Positions 1 through 9,845 of a DNA stretch of 58,192 bases are shown one piece after another. The position numbers and the translations under genes were made by a program. Below the pieces are notes generated by a model. It was not told the origin of the DNA and ran no database searches. It saw only the letters and a program-made list of their open reading frames with translations. The DNA comes from Pseudomonadota bacterium (GTDB taxonomy: Bacteria > Desulfobacterota > Desulfovibrionia > Desulfovibrionales > Desulfomicrobiaceae). How positions within the stretch are numbered: position 1 is the first letter of the stretch; every line of letters begins with the position of its first letter. The stretch lies in the NCBI GenBank assembly GCA_023393525.1, contig JAEWKZ010000123.1:1-58192 (forward strand), in the 5' to 3' direction.

Positions 1-8
1 GTCTCGGC

Positions 9-1646
<1,638 letters not shown>

Positions 1647-1672
1647 GCCGTTCACACCCCAGAACGATCAAA

Positions 1673-1703
1673 GGGCCGGAAGCGATTCCGGCCCTTTTTT
1701 TTT
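1673..1703 (+). terminator. Rho-independent terminator after groEL
   Basis: A perfect 9-bp stem GGGCCGGAA / TTCCGGCCC with a GCGA tetraloop is followed by nine T residues. It begins 27 bp after the groEL stop codon. Confidence 0.93.
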
Positions 1704-1787
1704 GCCGCGCGCCCTGCGTTTGCCCGCAGGCTGCGAACTGGGCAGACCCCCGTTTTGGGTGGCTTACAAATTTTTCAGTCGGTATCC

Positions 1788-1915
1788 GCAGGCCGTTCAA
1801 AAATGGTGAGATGCAAGGAAGCGAAAAAATCCAGGGCGCGCGGTGTATTTGGCATACATAAGCGGTCTGGATTTTTTCGCTGACGCAGCAGATCGCCGTT
1901 TTTGGGCGGCCTGCT
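1788..1915. repeat. Large imperfect palindromic intergenic element
   Basis: The outer arms GCAGGCCGTTCAAAAATGG and CCGTTTTTGGGCGGCCTGC are imperfect reverse complements. Inside them is a perfect 15-bp inverted pair, AGCGAAAAAATCCAG at 1820-1834 and CTGGATTTTTTCGCT at 1867-1881. The whole folds into one long stem-loop between two convergent transcription units, and its right end runs into the stop codon of the next minus-strand gene. It resembles dispersed REP/MITE-like hairpins (inference; copy number cannot be seen here). It may act as the terminator of the minus-strand operon. Confidence 0.7.
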
Positions 1916-2705
1916 AGAGGTTGTGTTTGGGCAGGCGGTCCAGCAGGCGCAGGAATCCGTCCAGGATGGTCAGCGGGTGCGGGGGGCAGCCGGGGATGTA
2001 GAGGTCGATGGGGATGATGGAGCCAGCACCGCCGTTGTGCTGGGCGTGGCCGACAAAGGGGCCGCCGCTGATGGCGCAGGCGCCGAGGGCGATGGCGATG
2101 CGCGGTTCGGGCACGGCCGCCCAGGTTTTCTGCAGGGCCAGTTCCATGCCCTTGGTCACGGGACCGGTGATGAGCACGCCGTCGGCATGGCGCGGCGAGG
2201 CCACGTACTGGATGCCGAAGCGGCCCAGATCCCAGCCGATGGTGCCGAGCACGTTGATGTCCGCTTCGCAGGCGCCGCATCCGCCGGCGCTGACCTGCCG
2301 CAGGCGCAGGGACCGTCCGAAGAGGCTCTTCATCTTCTTGTCCAGGGCCTCTGCCAGGCGCAGTTCCTCCGCGCCCGGCGCCCCCAGGATCAGGTCTTCG
2401 CGGCGGCGCACGGCCAGACGGTGATCGTTGGTCCGGGTGATGGCGTCGTGCGGGCAGGCCGTCACGCAGTCTCCGCAGAACAGGCAGCGGCCGAGGTCCA
2501 GGCGCGTCCCCTGCCCAGCATTGGCGCTGATGGCCTCCACCGGGCAGGCGTCCATGCATCGGGTGCAGCCCTCGGGACAGCGCGACGCGTCGAGGCGCAG
2601 GGCCCCTCCATGGCGGTCGGGCAGGGCCGGAGCCGGGCCCTTGGGGTAGGGCATGGTCTGGCAGCCGCGTTGTATCCGGTTTTTAATGGTGTCGAATATG
2701 AACAT
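1914..2705 (-). CDS. Hydrogenase/complex-I-like small subunit with N-terminal 2x[4Fe-4S] ferredoxin domain (HyfI/NuoB-like)
   Basis: Electron-transfer subunit of the peripheral arm (263 aa). The N-terminus holds two ferredoxin cluster motifs, CPEGCTRCMDACP at about 43-55 (one residue longer than usual between the first two Cys) and CLFCGDCVTACP at about 74-85. The C-terminal half is NuoB/HycG-like and keeps the proximal cluster ligands GCGAC (143, 146), GAC (210) and GCPPHP (240). HyfH and HyfI functions therefore seem fused. AAGGGGA precedes the ATG. It is the last gene of the operon, 11 bp after the large-subunit stop. The distal and proximal iron-sulfur chain looks intact although the large subunit has lost its Ni ligands. 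Confidence 0.88.
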   Translation of the reverse strand: MFIFDTIKNRIQRGCQTMPYPKGPAPALPDRHGGALRLDASRCPEGCTRCMDACPVEAISANAGQGTRLDLGRCLFCGDCVTACPHDAITRTNDHRLAVRRREDLILGAPGAEELRLAEALDKKMKSLFGRSLRLRQVSAGGCGACEADINVLGTIGWDLGRFGIQYVASPRHADGVLITGPVTKGMELALQKTWAAVPEPRIAIALGACAISGGPFVGHAQHNGGAGSIIPIDLYIPGCPPHPLTILDGFLRLLDRLPKHNL

Positions 2706-2716
2706 AGGCGTTCCCC

Positions 2717-4198
2717 TTAGAGATCAAAGCCGCAGTAGGACAGGTTGAAGCTCTTGTTGCAGATGGGAAAGTCCGAGACCGCCGTGCCGCGCAGGGCAAG
2801 GGCCAGGCCGGTCCAGTTGTGGAAGGAGGGATCGGTGATCTTGTAGCGCCGGAAGCGTCCGAAATGATCGGTAACGGCCACGTGACAGACTTCTCCGCGC
2901 CAGCCCTCGACCAGGACCACGGACAAGGATTCGGGCTGCGGGGCGGGAAGGCGGGCCTGGATTTCCCCGTCCACCGGGGCATCCAGCTGTTCGAAGAGGT
3001 AGCGCCCGGAGCGCTGGATTTCCAGGGAACGCACCCGGGCGCGGGCGAAGATGTCGCCGCTGGGCCAGACCGCAACGGGGGCCTGGGAAAAACGGTGCCA
3101 GCCCGCCGGGTGGTCGAATCGCACGTCGCGAACCAGACCGCAGGCCCGTGCCGCCGGGCCGACCAGACCGATGTCCGCGGCCTGGGACGGGTGCACCACG
3201 CCGACATTGCGGAAGCGCACCCGCACCGATGCCGCGTCCCAGAACCAGGCCACGGCCTGTTCCACGTCGGCCATGTGGGTTTTGAGCCTCCCGACCAGGG
3301 CGAGGAGGCGCTTTTCCTCCAGATCATGCCGGCACCCGCCTGGACGGATCAGTCCGCGGCCGAAGCGGTTGCCGCACATGAGCGCCGTCAGGTTCAAAAA
3401 ATCCCCCCTGATTTTTCCGCAGGCCGCCGAGGTGGGCAAAAAGGCCACGTCCAGGGCCAGGGCGCCCATGTCGCCGGTGTGGTTGGCCAGCCGTTCGAGT
3501 TCGAGGGCGACGGCGCGCAGCCACTGGGCGCGCAGGGGCGCTTCCACGCCGCCCAGGGCTTCCATGACGGAGGCGTAGGCCGTGGCGTGGGCGATGCTCG
3601 TGTCTCCGGCGAGGGCCTCCATCTGGCTCATGCTCGCCGGATGGGGGCCGCCGGGCAGCGCGTCCTCGATGCCCCGATGCTGGTAGCCGAGCGCGATTTC
3701 CAGATGCAGCACTTCCTCGCCCGCGCACTGAAAGCGGAAATGGCCGGGCTCGATGACCCCGGCATGCACCGGCCCCACGGCCACCTCGTGCACTTCGCCG
3801 CCTTCGACCCGGAAGAACGGGGCGTTGGCCGGGGCATTCTTAAGCGTGTGGCGCACGGGTTTGAGCCAGGGATGGCCGACAGGGACCAATCCATGCTGCT
3901 CCCAGACCTCGCGCTCGAAGAGGTGGGCCTGGGGATGCTTGGGGGTCAGGGACGGATAGGAGCCGCTCACGGGCTCGCTGCGGGCCACGCCGAGGGTGCT
4001 TTCGGCGTCCAGCGCCAGGACCGCGACCAGAATCGTGCCGTCCTGGTCCGGCACGCCGAACCAGGAACACAGCCGCGCTCCGGCGTGAAGCATTTCACTG
4101 GTCAGGCGGACAAGCTTGGTCACCGAAAAGACCGGGACCGAAGCCCATGAGATCCTGGAGGCGTTGGTGATGGGAAAAAAAGGGGCGAGTGTGTTCAT
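2717..4198 (-). CDS. Hydrogenase-large-subunit-like protein lacking NiFe ligands (HyfG/NuoC-D-like, Ehr type)
   Basis: A 493-aa NuoC-NuoD/HyfG-type fusion. The first ~130 residues are NuoC-like and the rest is large-subunit-like, with HRGIED at about 174-179. At the L1 site, where NiFe hydrogenases have CGxC, this protein reads EALAGDTSIAHA (about 194-205), with no cysteine. The C-terminal L2 DPCxxC site is replaced by SFNLSYCGFDL. The four Ni/Fe-binding cysteines are thus absent, as in the published energy-converting-hydrogenase-related (Ehr) complexes. It may be a quinone- or ion-coupled module or serve an unknown electron acceptor. The longer open frame running to 5575 is a shadow; the ATG at 4198 overlaps the preceding gene by 4 bp, giving the correct start. 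Confidence 0.87.
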   Translation of the reverse strand: MNTLAPFFPITNASRISWASVPVFSVTKLVRLTSEMLHAGARLCSWFGVPDQDGTILVAVLALDAESTLGVARSEPVSGSYPSLTPKHPQAHLFEREVWEQHGLVPVGHPWLKPVRHTLKNAPANAPFFRVEGGEVHEVAVGPVHAGVIEPGHFRFQCAGEEVLHLEIALGYQHRGIEDALPGGPHPASMSQMEALAGDTSIAHATAYASVMEALGGVEAPLRAQWLRAVALELERLANHTGDMGALALDVAFLPTSAACGKIRGDFLNLTALMCGNRFGRGLIRPGGCRHDLEEKRLLALVGRLKTHMADVEQAVAWFWDAASVRVRFRNVGVVHPSQAADIGLVGPAARACGLVRDVRFDHPAGWHRFSQAPVAVWPSGDIFARARVRSLEIQRSGRYLFEQLDAPVDGEIQARLPAPQPESLSVVLVEGWRGEVCHVAVTDHFGRFRRYKITDPSFHNWTGLALALRGTAVSDFPICNKSFNLSYCGFDL

Positions 4199-5631
4199 GG
4201 CGTTGGGAAGAGTTGAAGGACTGCGGCGGACCAGGCATCCCTGAGGATGTCCGGGGTGAAGAGGCCAAGCCAGAAGGAGGCGGCCAGAAGAAAAAGCGGG
4301 GGCAGCACGAGCCCGGCGGACTCCCGCACGCGCGCCCTTTTGGTCGTCCTGAGCCTCGGGCGTCCGTCGACGACGGCGAAGACGATGCGCGAGAGGCCGA
4401 AGAAGGCCAGCAGCAGGCAGGCCAGGAAGAGGCCGATGGCCCAGCCCTGACCGGCGGCGAAACCGGTGCGCACGACCAGCAGTTCGCTGAAGAAGGGGGC
4501 GAAGGGCGGGCAGGCCGTGATGGCGAACATGCCGGTCACGAGGAGCATGGAGGAGCGCGGCATGACTTTGAACATGCCGCGCGCATCGTCGATGGAGGAT
4601 GAGTCCGCCGCGCGTTGCAGGTTGCCCGCGCTCAGGAAGAGGGCCCCCTTGGTCAGTCCGTTGCTCCAGACATGAAAAAGAGCCGCCCATGCGCCCGGTC
4701 CTCCGAGGGAGGTGGCGATGCACAGGATGCCCATGTGCTCGATGCTCGAATAGGCGAGCATGCGCTTGAAATCGCGGGTGCGCAGCAGGAAGAGCGCCGC
4801 CACCAGGGTCGAGAAAAGGCCGATGGCGAGCAGGGTGCGGCTGGCGACAACGCCCTCTCCGGCGGCGTCGACCACGGACTTGATGCGCAAGAGGGCCATG
4901 AAGGCCACGGACGTGACTCCTCCCGCCAGGAGCGCGCCGACGATGCCCGGGCTTTCTCCGTAGGCGTCGGGCTTCCAGGTGTGCATGGGAGCCAGGCCCA
5001 TCTTGGTGCCGTAGCCGACCAGGAGCAGCACCCAGGCGGTCAGGACCCAGGCCCGGGAAAGATTCGGCCCGTGGGCCAAGAGGGCCGTGAAGGTGATGTC
5101 GCCGCTGCCGCCTCCGTGCAGGGACGCGTAGCCCAGGCAGATGGAGCCCAAGAGCGACAGGGCGATGCCGGTGCCGCCGACGAGCAGGTATTTCCAGGTG
5201 GCCTCGAAGGATCTGGGCGTGCCGTTGAAATGGATCAGCGGCACGCAGGCCAGGGTCACGGCCTCGGTGGCGATCCACAGGATGCCCAGATGCCTGGCCT
5301 GGTGACCGGCGCTCAAGAGCCCCAGCACAAGGAGCAGGGCCGGGACAAAGACGCGGTTGTCCTGTTCCTTGAGCCGTAGGTAGCCCACCGCGTAGCAGGC
5401 GCAGAGGAGAAAGAGCAGGGACACGCCGGGCAGGATGGCCCGCGCCAGGGGGTCGAAGGCCAGCCAGGAGGACGGGTCCACGGCCACGGGTCTGGCCAGG
5501 AGCAGGACGCACAGCGCCGTGTGCGCGAACGCCACGGCGGGCAGGAAAAAGGGCCTGGTCCGCCTGTGCGGCCACAGGGCGGCCAGCACGGCCCCGGCCA
5601 GGGGGATGAGGATGAGCAGGTATGCGTTCAT
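4195..5631 (-). CDS. hyfF: Hydrogenase-4 subunit F-like membrane antiporter subunit (NuoM/NuoN family)
   Basis: A 478-aa hydrophobic protein of the proton-conducting membrane transporter family (complex I ND2/4/5, Mrp antiporter). Conserved features seen are a lysine in the GTKMGLAPMHTWKPDAYGESP segment and the later FHVWSNGLTKGALFLSAG helix. It lies between the HyfE-like and large-subunit genes, the position of hyfF in E. coli hyf. Its ATG overlaps the stop of the preceding gene (ATGA), and its own stop overlaps the large-subunit start, so the genes are translationally coupled. It probably moves protons or Na+ across the inner membrane. Confidence 0.88.
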   Translation of the reverse strand: MNAYLLILIPLAGAVLAALWPHRRTRPFFLPAVAFAHTALCVLLLARPVAVDPSSWLAFDPLARAILPGVSLLFLLCACYAVGYLRLKEQDNRVFVPALLLVLGLLSAGHQARHLGILWIATEAVTLACVPLIHFNGTPRSFEATWKYLLVGGTGIALSLLGSICLGYASLHGGGSGDITFTALLAHGPNLSRAWVLTAWVLLLVGYGTKMGLAPMHTWKPDAYGESPGIVGALLAGGVTSVAFMALLRIKSVVDAAGEGVVASRTLLAIGLFSTLVAALFLLRTRDFKRMLAYSSIEHMGILCIATSLGGPGAWAALFHVWSNGLTKGALFLSAGNLQRAADSSSIDDARGMFKVMPRSSMLLVTGMFAITACPPFAPFFSELLVVRTGFAAGQGWAIGLFLACLLLAFFGLSRIVFAVVDGRPRLRTTKRARVRESAGLVLPPLFLLAASFWLGLFTPDILRDAWSAAVLQLFPTP

Positions 5632-6272
5632 TCGTGCAGTGCCGTGAGTTTGCGGGTGTCCAGGGAATCGAAGGCCCGCTGGATGCGGTCCACGATGATG
5701 CCGATGACGAAGATGCCGACGGTGACGTCGAGCAGGATACCGAACTCGACCAGGATCGGAGTGGAGCGGATGAGCAGCAGCCCCGCGAGGTAGATGCCGT
5801 TTTCCAGTATCAGGTAGCCGCAGACCTGGGAGATGGCCTTGGTGCGCCCGATGAGCAGGATGAAACCGGTCAGGATGAGCGCCATGGCTCCGGGAACGTG
5901 CAGGTTTCCGGCGTGTTCGGGCAGGAGCGGGAGATAGCCGGTCAGGGCCACGGCGGCGATGGTTCCCCCGGCGCCGAGCAGCAGGGACGGGATGTAGCCG
6001 ATGAAGGGTTCGAGTTCCCGGGCGATGTTGGCGGCGCGCATGGCGCGGATGAGCATGTAGGGTATGAGGAAACCCTTGCCCGCCACGGTGGCCAGGGTGA
6101 TGAGGATGAGGCGCCAGTCCAGGGCGTGGGCTTCGAGCACCAGGGGCAAAAGGCCCAGCAGCACGCCCTGCACGGCCACGGCGCGGATCAGCACGGGCAG
6201 CCTGCTGGTGCCCAGCGCCAGCAGGTTGAAACCCATGGCCAGGCCGATCAAGAGGTTCAGCGTGTCGTTCAT
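5628..6272 (-). CDS. hyfE: Hydrogenase-4 component E-like membrane protein
   Basis: A 214-aa polytopic membrane protein matching HyfE in length (216 aa in E. coli) and in its NuoK-like C-terminal half (GYLILENGIYLAG followed by VEFGILLDVTVGIFVIGII). It links the antiporter-like subunits to the NuoH-like anchor. It overlaps both neighbours by 4 bp. It has few charged residues apart from glutamates in the membrane helices, which are typical of NuoK-family proton channels. Confidence 0.88.
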   Translation of the reverse strand: MNDTLNLLIGLAMGFNLLALGTSRLPVLIRAVAVQGVLLGLLPLVLEAHALDWRLILITLATVAGKGFLIPYMLIRAMRAANIARELEPFIGYIPSLLLGAGGTIAAVALTGYLPLLPEHAGNLHVPGAMALILTGFILLIGRTKAISQVCGYLILENGIYLAGLLLIRSTPILVEFGILLDVTVGIFVIGIIVDRIQRAFDSLDTRKLTALHE

Positions 6273-7174
6273 AGGTCACCCATCCAGGTCAGAATCAGGG
6301 GGAAAAGGCAGAACAGGAAGCCGATGGTCAAAAGCAGCGGAACCCGGCGGAAGGCCAGGCGCGCGGTCAGGGACTCCACCAGCCCCACGACCGCGGTGAT
6401 CAGCAGCACGCATCCGGCCAGAGCCGCGAGGGAGATCACGAGCGGCAGTTCGGAGAGCGGCAGTACCGCCTGGGCCAGAAAGACGGAAAAAAGCATCAGC
6501 TTCACCGCCGCCCCGTGCAGGATCATGGCCAGGGGCGGACCGCTGTGGTCCAGGACCATGACTTCGTGGATCATGGTCAGTTCGAGGTGGGTGTTCGGAT
6601 CGTCAAAAGGAACCCGGCAGTTCTCGGCCAGCAGGATGATGAAGACCCCCACGGCCAGCAGCGCCGCGCCCGGTCCGGGCAGCGGCTCGAACATGGAGGA
6701 CAGGGCGATGCTTTCCGACTGCACGACCAGGGTCAGGATCGCGGTGATGATGCCGATCTCGGCCAGGACGGCGAAGCTGACTTCGCGGGCCGCGCCCATG
6801 CCCTCGAAGGCGGAGCCCGTTTCCATGGCTCCCCAGGCCGTGCAGAAGCGGGCCAGGGCCAGAAGATAGACCAGGAGCAGCACGTCGCCGTCAAAGGACA
6901 GGGGCGCGCCCGCTCCGGCCAGGGGCAGGAGCAGGGCCGCGGCGATCACGGCGGTCCAGGCTATGGCCGGGGCGATGACGAAGCCCGGCGAGGCCAGGGT
7001 GCTCAGCACCACGCCTTTGCGCCACAGGCGGGCCAGATCGTAATAGAGTTGCAGCACCGGCGGCCCCTGCCGTCCGGCCACCCAGGCCTTGACCTTGTTG
7101 ATCACGCCGGGAAGCAGCGGCGCCAGAAGCAGCCAGAGCGCAAGGCGCAGCAGCATATCAATATATATGGGCAT
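6269..7174 (-). CDS. hyfC: NuoH/HyfC-like membrane anchor subunit
   Basis: A 301-aa respiratory-chain NADH dehydrogenase subunit 1 family protein that anchors the peripheral arm to the membrane arm. It shows the family signatures GRQGPPVLQLYYDLARLWRK near the N-terminus and AENCRVPFDDPNTHLELTM in the middle, the acidic loop facing the quinone/electron entry site in complex I. GGGAGG lies 8 bp before the ATG at 7174. The start overlaps the preceding stop (ATGA). Frames continuing upstream to 7756 are shadows of the neighbouring gene. Confidence 0.9.
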   Translation of the reverse strand: MPIYIDMLLRLALWLLLAPLLPGVINKVKAWVAGRQGPPVLQLYYDLARLWRKGVVLSTLASPGFVIAPAIAWTAVIAAALLLPLAGAGAPLSFDGDVLLLVYLLALARFCTAWGAMETGSAFEGMGAAREVSFAVLAEIGIITAILTLVVQSESIALSSMFEPLPGPGAALLAVGVFIILLAENCRVPFDDPNTHLELTMIHEVMVLDHSGPPLAMILHGAAVKLMLFSVFLAQAVLPLSELPLVISLAALAGCVLLITAVVGLVESLTARLAFRRVPLLLTIGFLFCLFPLILTWMGDL

Positions 7175-9114
7175 CACATTCCTCCCAGGAGAATCATGAG
7201 TCCCAGAGCCGTGACTCCGAGGAAAACATACAGGATATAGAGATGCAGGCGTCCGTGCTGCATCCTTCTGGCCGCGTCGGCCACGCAGCCGACGGCCCAC
7301 GCGCCCGGGGCGATGACCCTCTCCAGAACCGTTTCCGGCACCCGTTCGACGACCAGGGCCCGGCCGGGAAAATGCCCGCGCACGCGGCAAATCATGATTC
7401 GGGGCTGCAAGAGCCAGGCGAACCACCCCCTCGTGATTCCGGCGAAGGAACCTCCGGTGTACTGCATGCGCGTGGTGGGAGCCGCGTAGCCGCAGTCCCA
7501 GGTCGGAGCGCGTCGCGCTCCGTTGGCCCGGACGGCGCGCGTGACCAGGAAAACGCCCGCGAGCAGGGCGCAGATCAGGATGGTGTGCGCGCCGCCCAGG
7601 GCGCGGGGCGCCAGCAGCGGGTCGGTACCGTCCCATTGGGGGGCCCAGACGCTGACGGCGTTCAGGACCGGAGCAAAGAACAGTCCCGGCAACAGGCCGA
7701 TGACGAGCATGGCCGCGGCCAGCAGAAGCATGGGCGCGCGCATCAGCCAGCCGCATTCAACCGCCAGCCGGGCAGGCTTGGTGCGCGGGGCTCCGAGAAA
7801 GACGATTCCCGTGGCCTTGGCGAAAGCGGCCAGGGCCAGGGCTCCGGAACCGGCCAGGACGATGATGGCGGGCAGCACTCCGGCGGCGTGGCTTTTCTGG
7901 GCCACGGCGCGCAGCAATGCCTGGTAGAGGGCCCACTCGCCGACAAATCCGTTCAGGGGCGGAAGCCCGGACACGGCCATGGCTCCGATGGCGAACAGGG
8001 CCGCTGTCCAGGGCATGACCTGCCACAATCCCCCCAGACGGCTCATGTCGCGGGTGCCCGTGGCGTGGAGCACGGAGCCCGCGCCGAAAAAAAGCAGGGA
8101 CTTGAACAGCCCGTGGTTGATGACGTGCAGGAACGTTCCGGCCAGGGCGGCCTTGCCCCAGGATGGTTGTTCGTACTGGACGGCCAGCACGGAAAGGCCA
8201 AGGCCGATGAGAACGATGCCGACGTTTTCCACGGAGCAGTAGGCCAGGAGGCGTTTGACGTCGTTCTGGGCCAGGGCGAAGGCGATGCCCGCGAGGGCGC
8301 TTGTGCAGCCGATGGCGAGCAGGACCCAGCCGGCGTTGGCGGGCATGGGCAGCCAGCCGCTGAAGCGCACGATGCCGTAGACGCCCATCTTGATGGCCAC
8401 GGCGGACATGATGGCCGAAACATGGCTTGGGGCGCCCGCATGGGCCGAGGGCAGCCAGATGTGCAGGGGAAACATGCCCGCCTTGACCCCGAACCCGGCC
8501 AATGCCAGCCAGAAAAGCGGCGCCAGTCCGACCTGGGCATGGACCGGTCCGAGTTCCCAGGAACCGGTGCGCGCGGCCAGGGCCGAAAAAAAGGCGAAGA
8601 GGGCCATGGTTCCGGCATGGGAGGCGGCCAGGTAGAGCCAACCGGCCTTGCGCGCTTCGCCGCGCCCGTGGTCCAGCGTGATGAGAAAATAGGCGGACAG
8701 GGCGAAGGCTTCCCAGGCGAAAAGAAAATGCAGTCCATTGGCGCAGGTCAGGACCAGACCCATGCTCAGGGTCAGGACGCTCCACCAGACGCGCCCTCTG
8801 GGCGCGGACCGGGGATAATGGTGCTCGGACCAGTATTCGTGCGCATAGACCGCCCCGAGCCCGCCGACCACGCAGACCAGGACGAGAAAAAGGGCGCTCA
8901 CGCCGTCGAGCCTCAGGGATGCGATCTCCCCACCCGGCGCGAAATCGCCGCTCCAGGCCCAGACTCCGCCGCCGATCAGGATCGTCAGAGCCGCATAAAG
9001 GCCGCACAGGGCCGCGCCGACGCAGAGCCCCAGCCAGATGCGCGGATGGGCGCGGCCAACGCCCATGGCCAGGATCAGGCACGATCCGGCCAAAGCCAGA
9101 AGCGCGGCGATCAT
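7174..9114 (-). CDS. hyfB: HyfB/NuoL-like antiporter subunit, second copy
   Basis: A 646-aa proton-translocating membrane subunit of the NuoL/MrpA type. Conserved helices include WEAFALSAYFLITLD, GFGVKAGMFPLHIWLPSAH with the channel lysine and histidine, LLAYCSVENVGIVLIGLG and FLHVINHGLFKSLLFFGAG. The C-terminus has the HyfB-type WDCGYAAPTTRMQYTGGSFA segment. It is a clear paralogue of the first gene of the operon, with the same domain layout and length. Its start overlaps the EIIA-like gene by 4 bp, so both HyfB copies and the regulator-like gene are on one transcript. Confidence 0.88.
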   Translation of the reverse strand: MIAALLALAGSCLILAMGVGRAHPRIWLGLCVGAALCGLYAALTILIGGGVWAWSGDFAPGGEIASLRLDGVSALFLVLVCVVGGLGAVYAHEYWSEHHYPRSAPRGRVWWSVLTLSMGLVLTCANGLHFLFAWEAFALSAYFLITLDHGRGEARKAGWLYLAASHAGTMALFAFFSALAARTGSWELGPVHAQVGLAPLFWLALAGFGVKAGMFPLHIWLPSAHAGAPSHVSAIMSAVAIKMGVYGIVRFSGWLPMPANAGWVLLAIGCTSALAGIAFALAQNDVKRLLAYCSVENVGIVLIGLGLSVLAVQYEQPSWGKAALAGTFLHVINHGLFKSLLFFGAGSVLHATGTRDMSRLGGLWQVMPWTAALFAIGAMAVSGLPPLNGFVGEWALYQALLRAVAQKSHAAGVLPAIIVLAGSGALALAAFAKATGIVFLGAPRTKPARLAVECGWLMRAPMLLLAAAMLVIGLLPGLFFAPVLNAVSVWAPQWDGTDPLLAPRALGGAHTILICALLAGVFLVTRAVRANGARRAPTWDCGYAAPTTRMQYTGGSFAGITRGWFAWLLQPRIMICRVRGHFPGRALVVERVPETVLERVIAPGAWAVGCVADAARRMQHGRLHLYILYVFLGVTALGLMILLGGM

Positions 9115-9839
9115 CGCCTGCCTCCCGCCGCGTCCTGCTCCCTTGCGCATTCGGCAAGGATATTCAGCAGGGCCTCGTCGTCCGCCCCCTGGTCCAGGGC
9201 CTGGCCAAGTCGCTGCGAGGCGACGGCGCGCGCCAGAAGGCCCAGCATGTTCACGTGCAGGCGCGGTGAGGGGGAGATGAAGAAAAGCAGTCGGGTGACC
9301 GGAATCCTGTCGGGAGCCTGGGCCTCGGCCCAGGGGGCGTTGAGGCGGATCAGCGCGGTCAGGGCGTTGGTCTCGCCCAGGGCGACGCGCATGGCCGGGT
9401 GGGGCAGGGCGAAACCGCATCCCACTGGAGCGATCGTTATTCCGCCGGGAGCGGCGATGCGTTGTATGAGCAGGTCCCTGACAGCCGGCTGCAGATCGGT
9501 GAGCCTGCGCACAATGCGCGTGAACAGCTCGTTCAAACCGGACGGGTCGATGTCGCGCCAGATGCCGCCCCGTCGCAGCAGGGTGGCAAGCTCCCGGGAG
9601 TTGGCCTGTGAAGGGGCCGGTTCCGAGAGAAACCCGCCCTGGCCCCCGAGGCCGTGGCGCGCGGCCCAATCCATGACTTGGGAGCGTTCGAAGAGGATGC
9701 GGTCCCGGTCGTGGACATGGGGCATGCCTTCCGTGCGTACCCATTCGGTGATGACCTGTTCGGAAACTCCGAAGGATTCGGCGATCTGGATGAGATTTAT
9801 GTACATGGTGCTTTTTGGCGTTCGATGGTTGGAGGACAT
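9111..9839 (-). CDS. Helix-turn-helix / PTS EIIA (PtsN-type) fusion protein
   Basis: A 242-aa soluble protein. Residues ~12-60 look like an excisionase/MerR-type helix-turn-helix (INLIQIAESFGVSEQVITEW). Residues ~85-235 form a fructose/nitrogen-type EIIA domain with the phosphorylatable histidine in VGCGFALPHPAM (His147) and the LFFISPSPRLHVNMLGLLAR segment. It lies between the two HyfB paralogues in the membrane-complex operon, so it may regulate the operon or the complex in response to PTS(Ntr) phosphorylation (inference). No good Shine-Dalgarno is seen; it starts 6 bp after the preceding stop. A start at the second Met (9806) is possible. Confidence 0.8.
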   Translation of the reverse strand: MSSNHRTPKSTMYINLIQIAESFGVSEQVITEWVRTEGMPHVHDRDRILFERSQVMDWAARHGLGGQGGFLSEPAPSQANSRELATLLRRGGIWRDIDPSGLNELFTRIVRRLTDLQPAVRDLLIQRIAAPGGITIAPVGCGFALPHPAMRVALGETNALTALIRLNAPWAEAQAPDRIPVTRLLFFISPSPRLHVNMLGLLARAVASQRLGQALDQGADDEALLNILAECAREQDAAGGRR

Positions 9840-9845
9840 GGCTGA

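Noticed and set aside
1914..4198. Calling the operon a functional H2-evolving NiFe hydrogenase
   Set aside because: The Ni/Fe-ligating cysteines are not present in the large subunit.
2717..5575. Long minus-strand frame suggesting a 952-aa large subunit
   Set aside because: Its first ~460 codons lie in another frame over the HyfF-like gene; the true start is the ATG at 4198.
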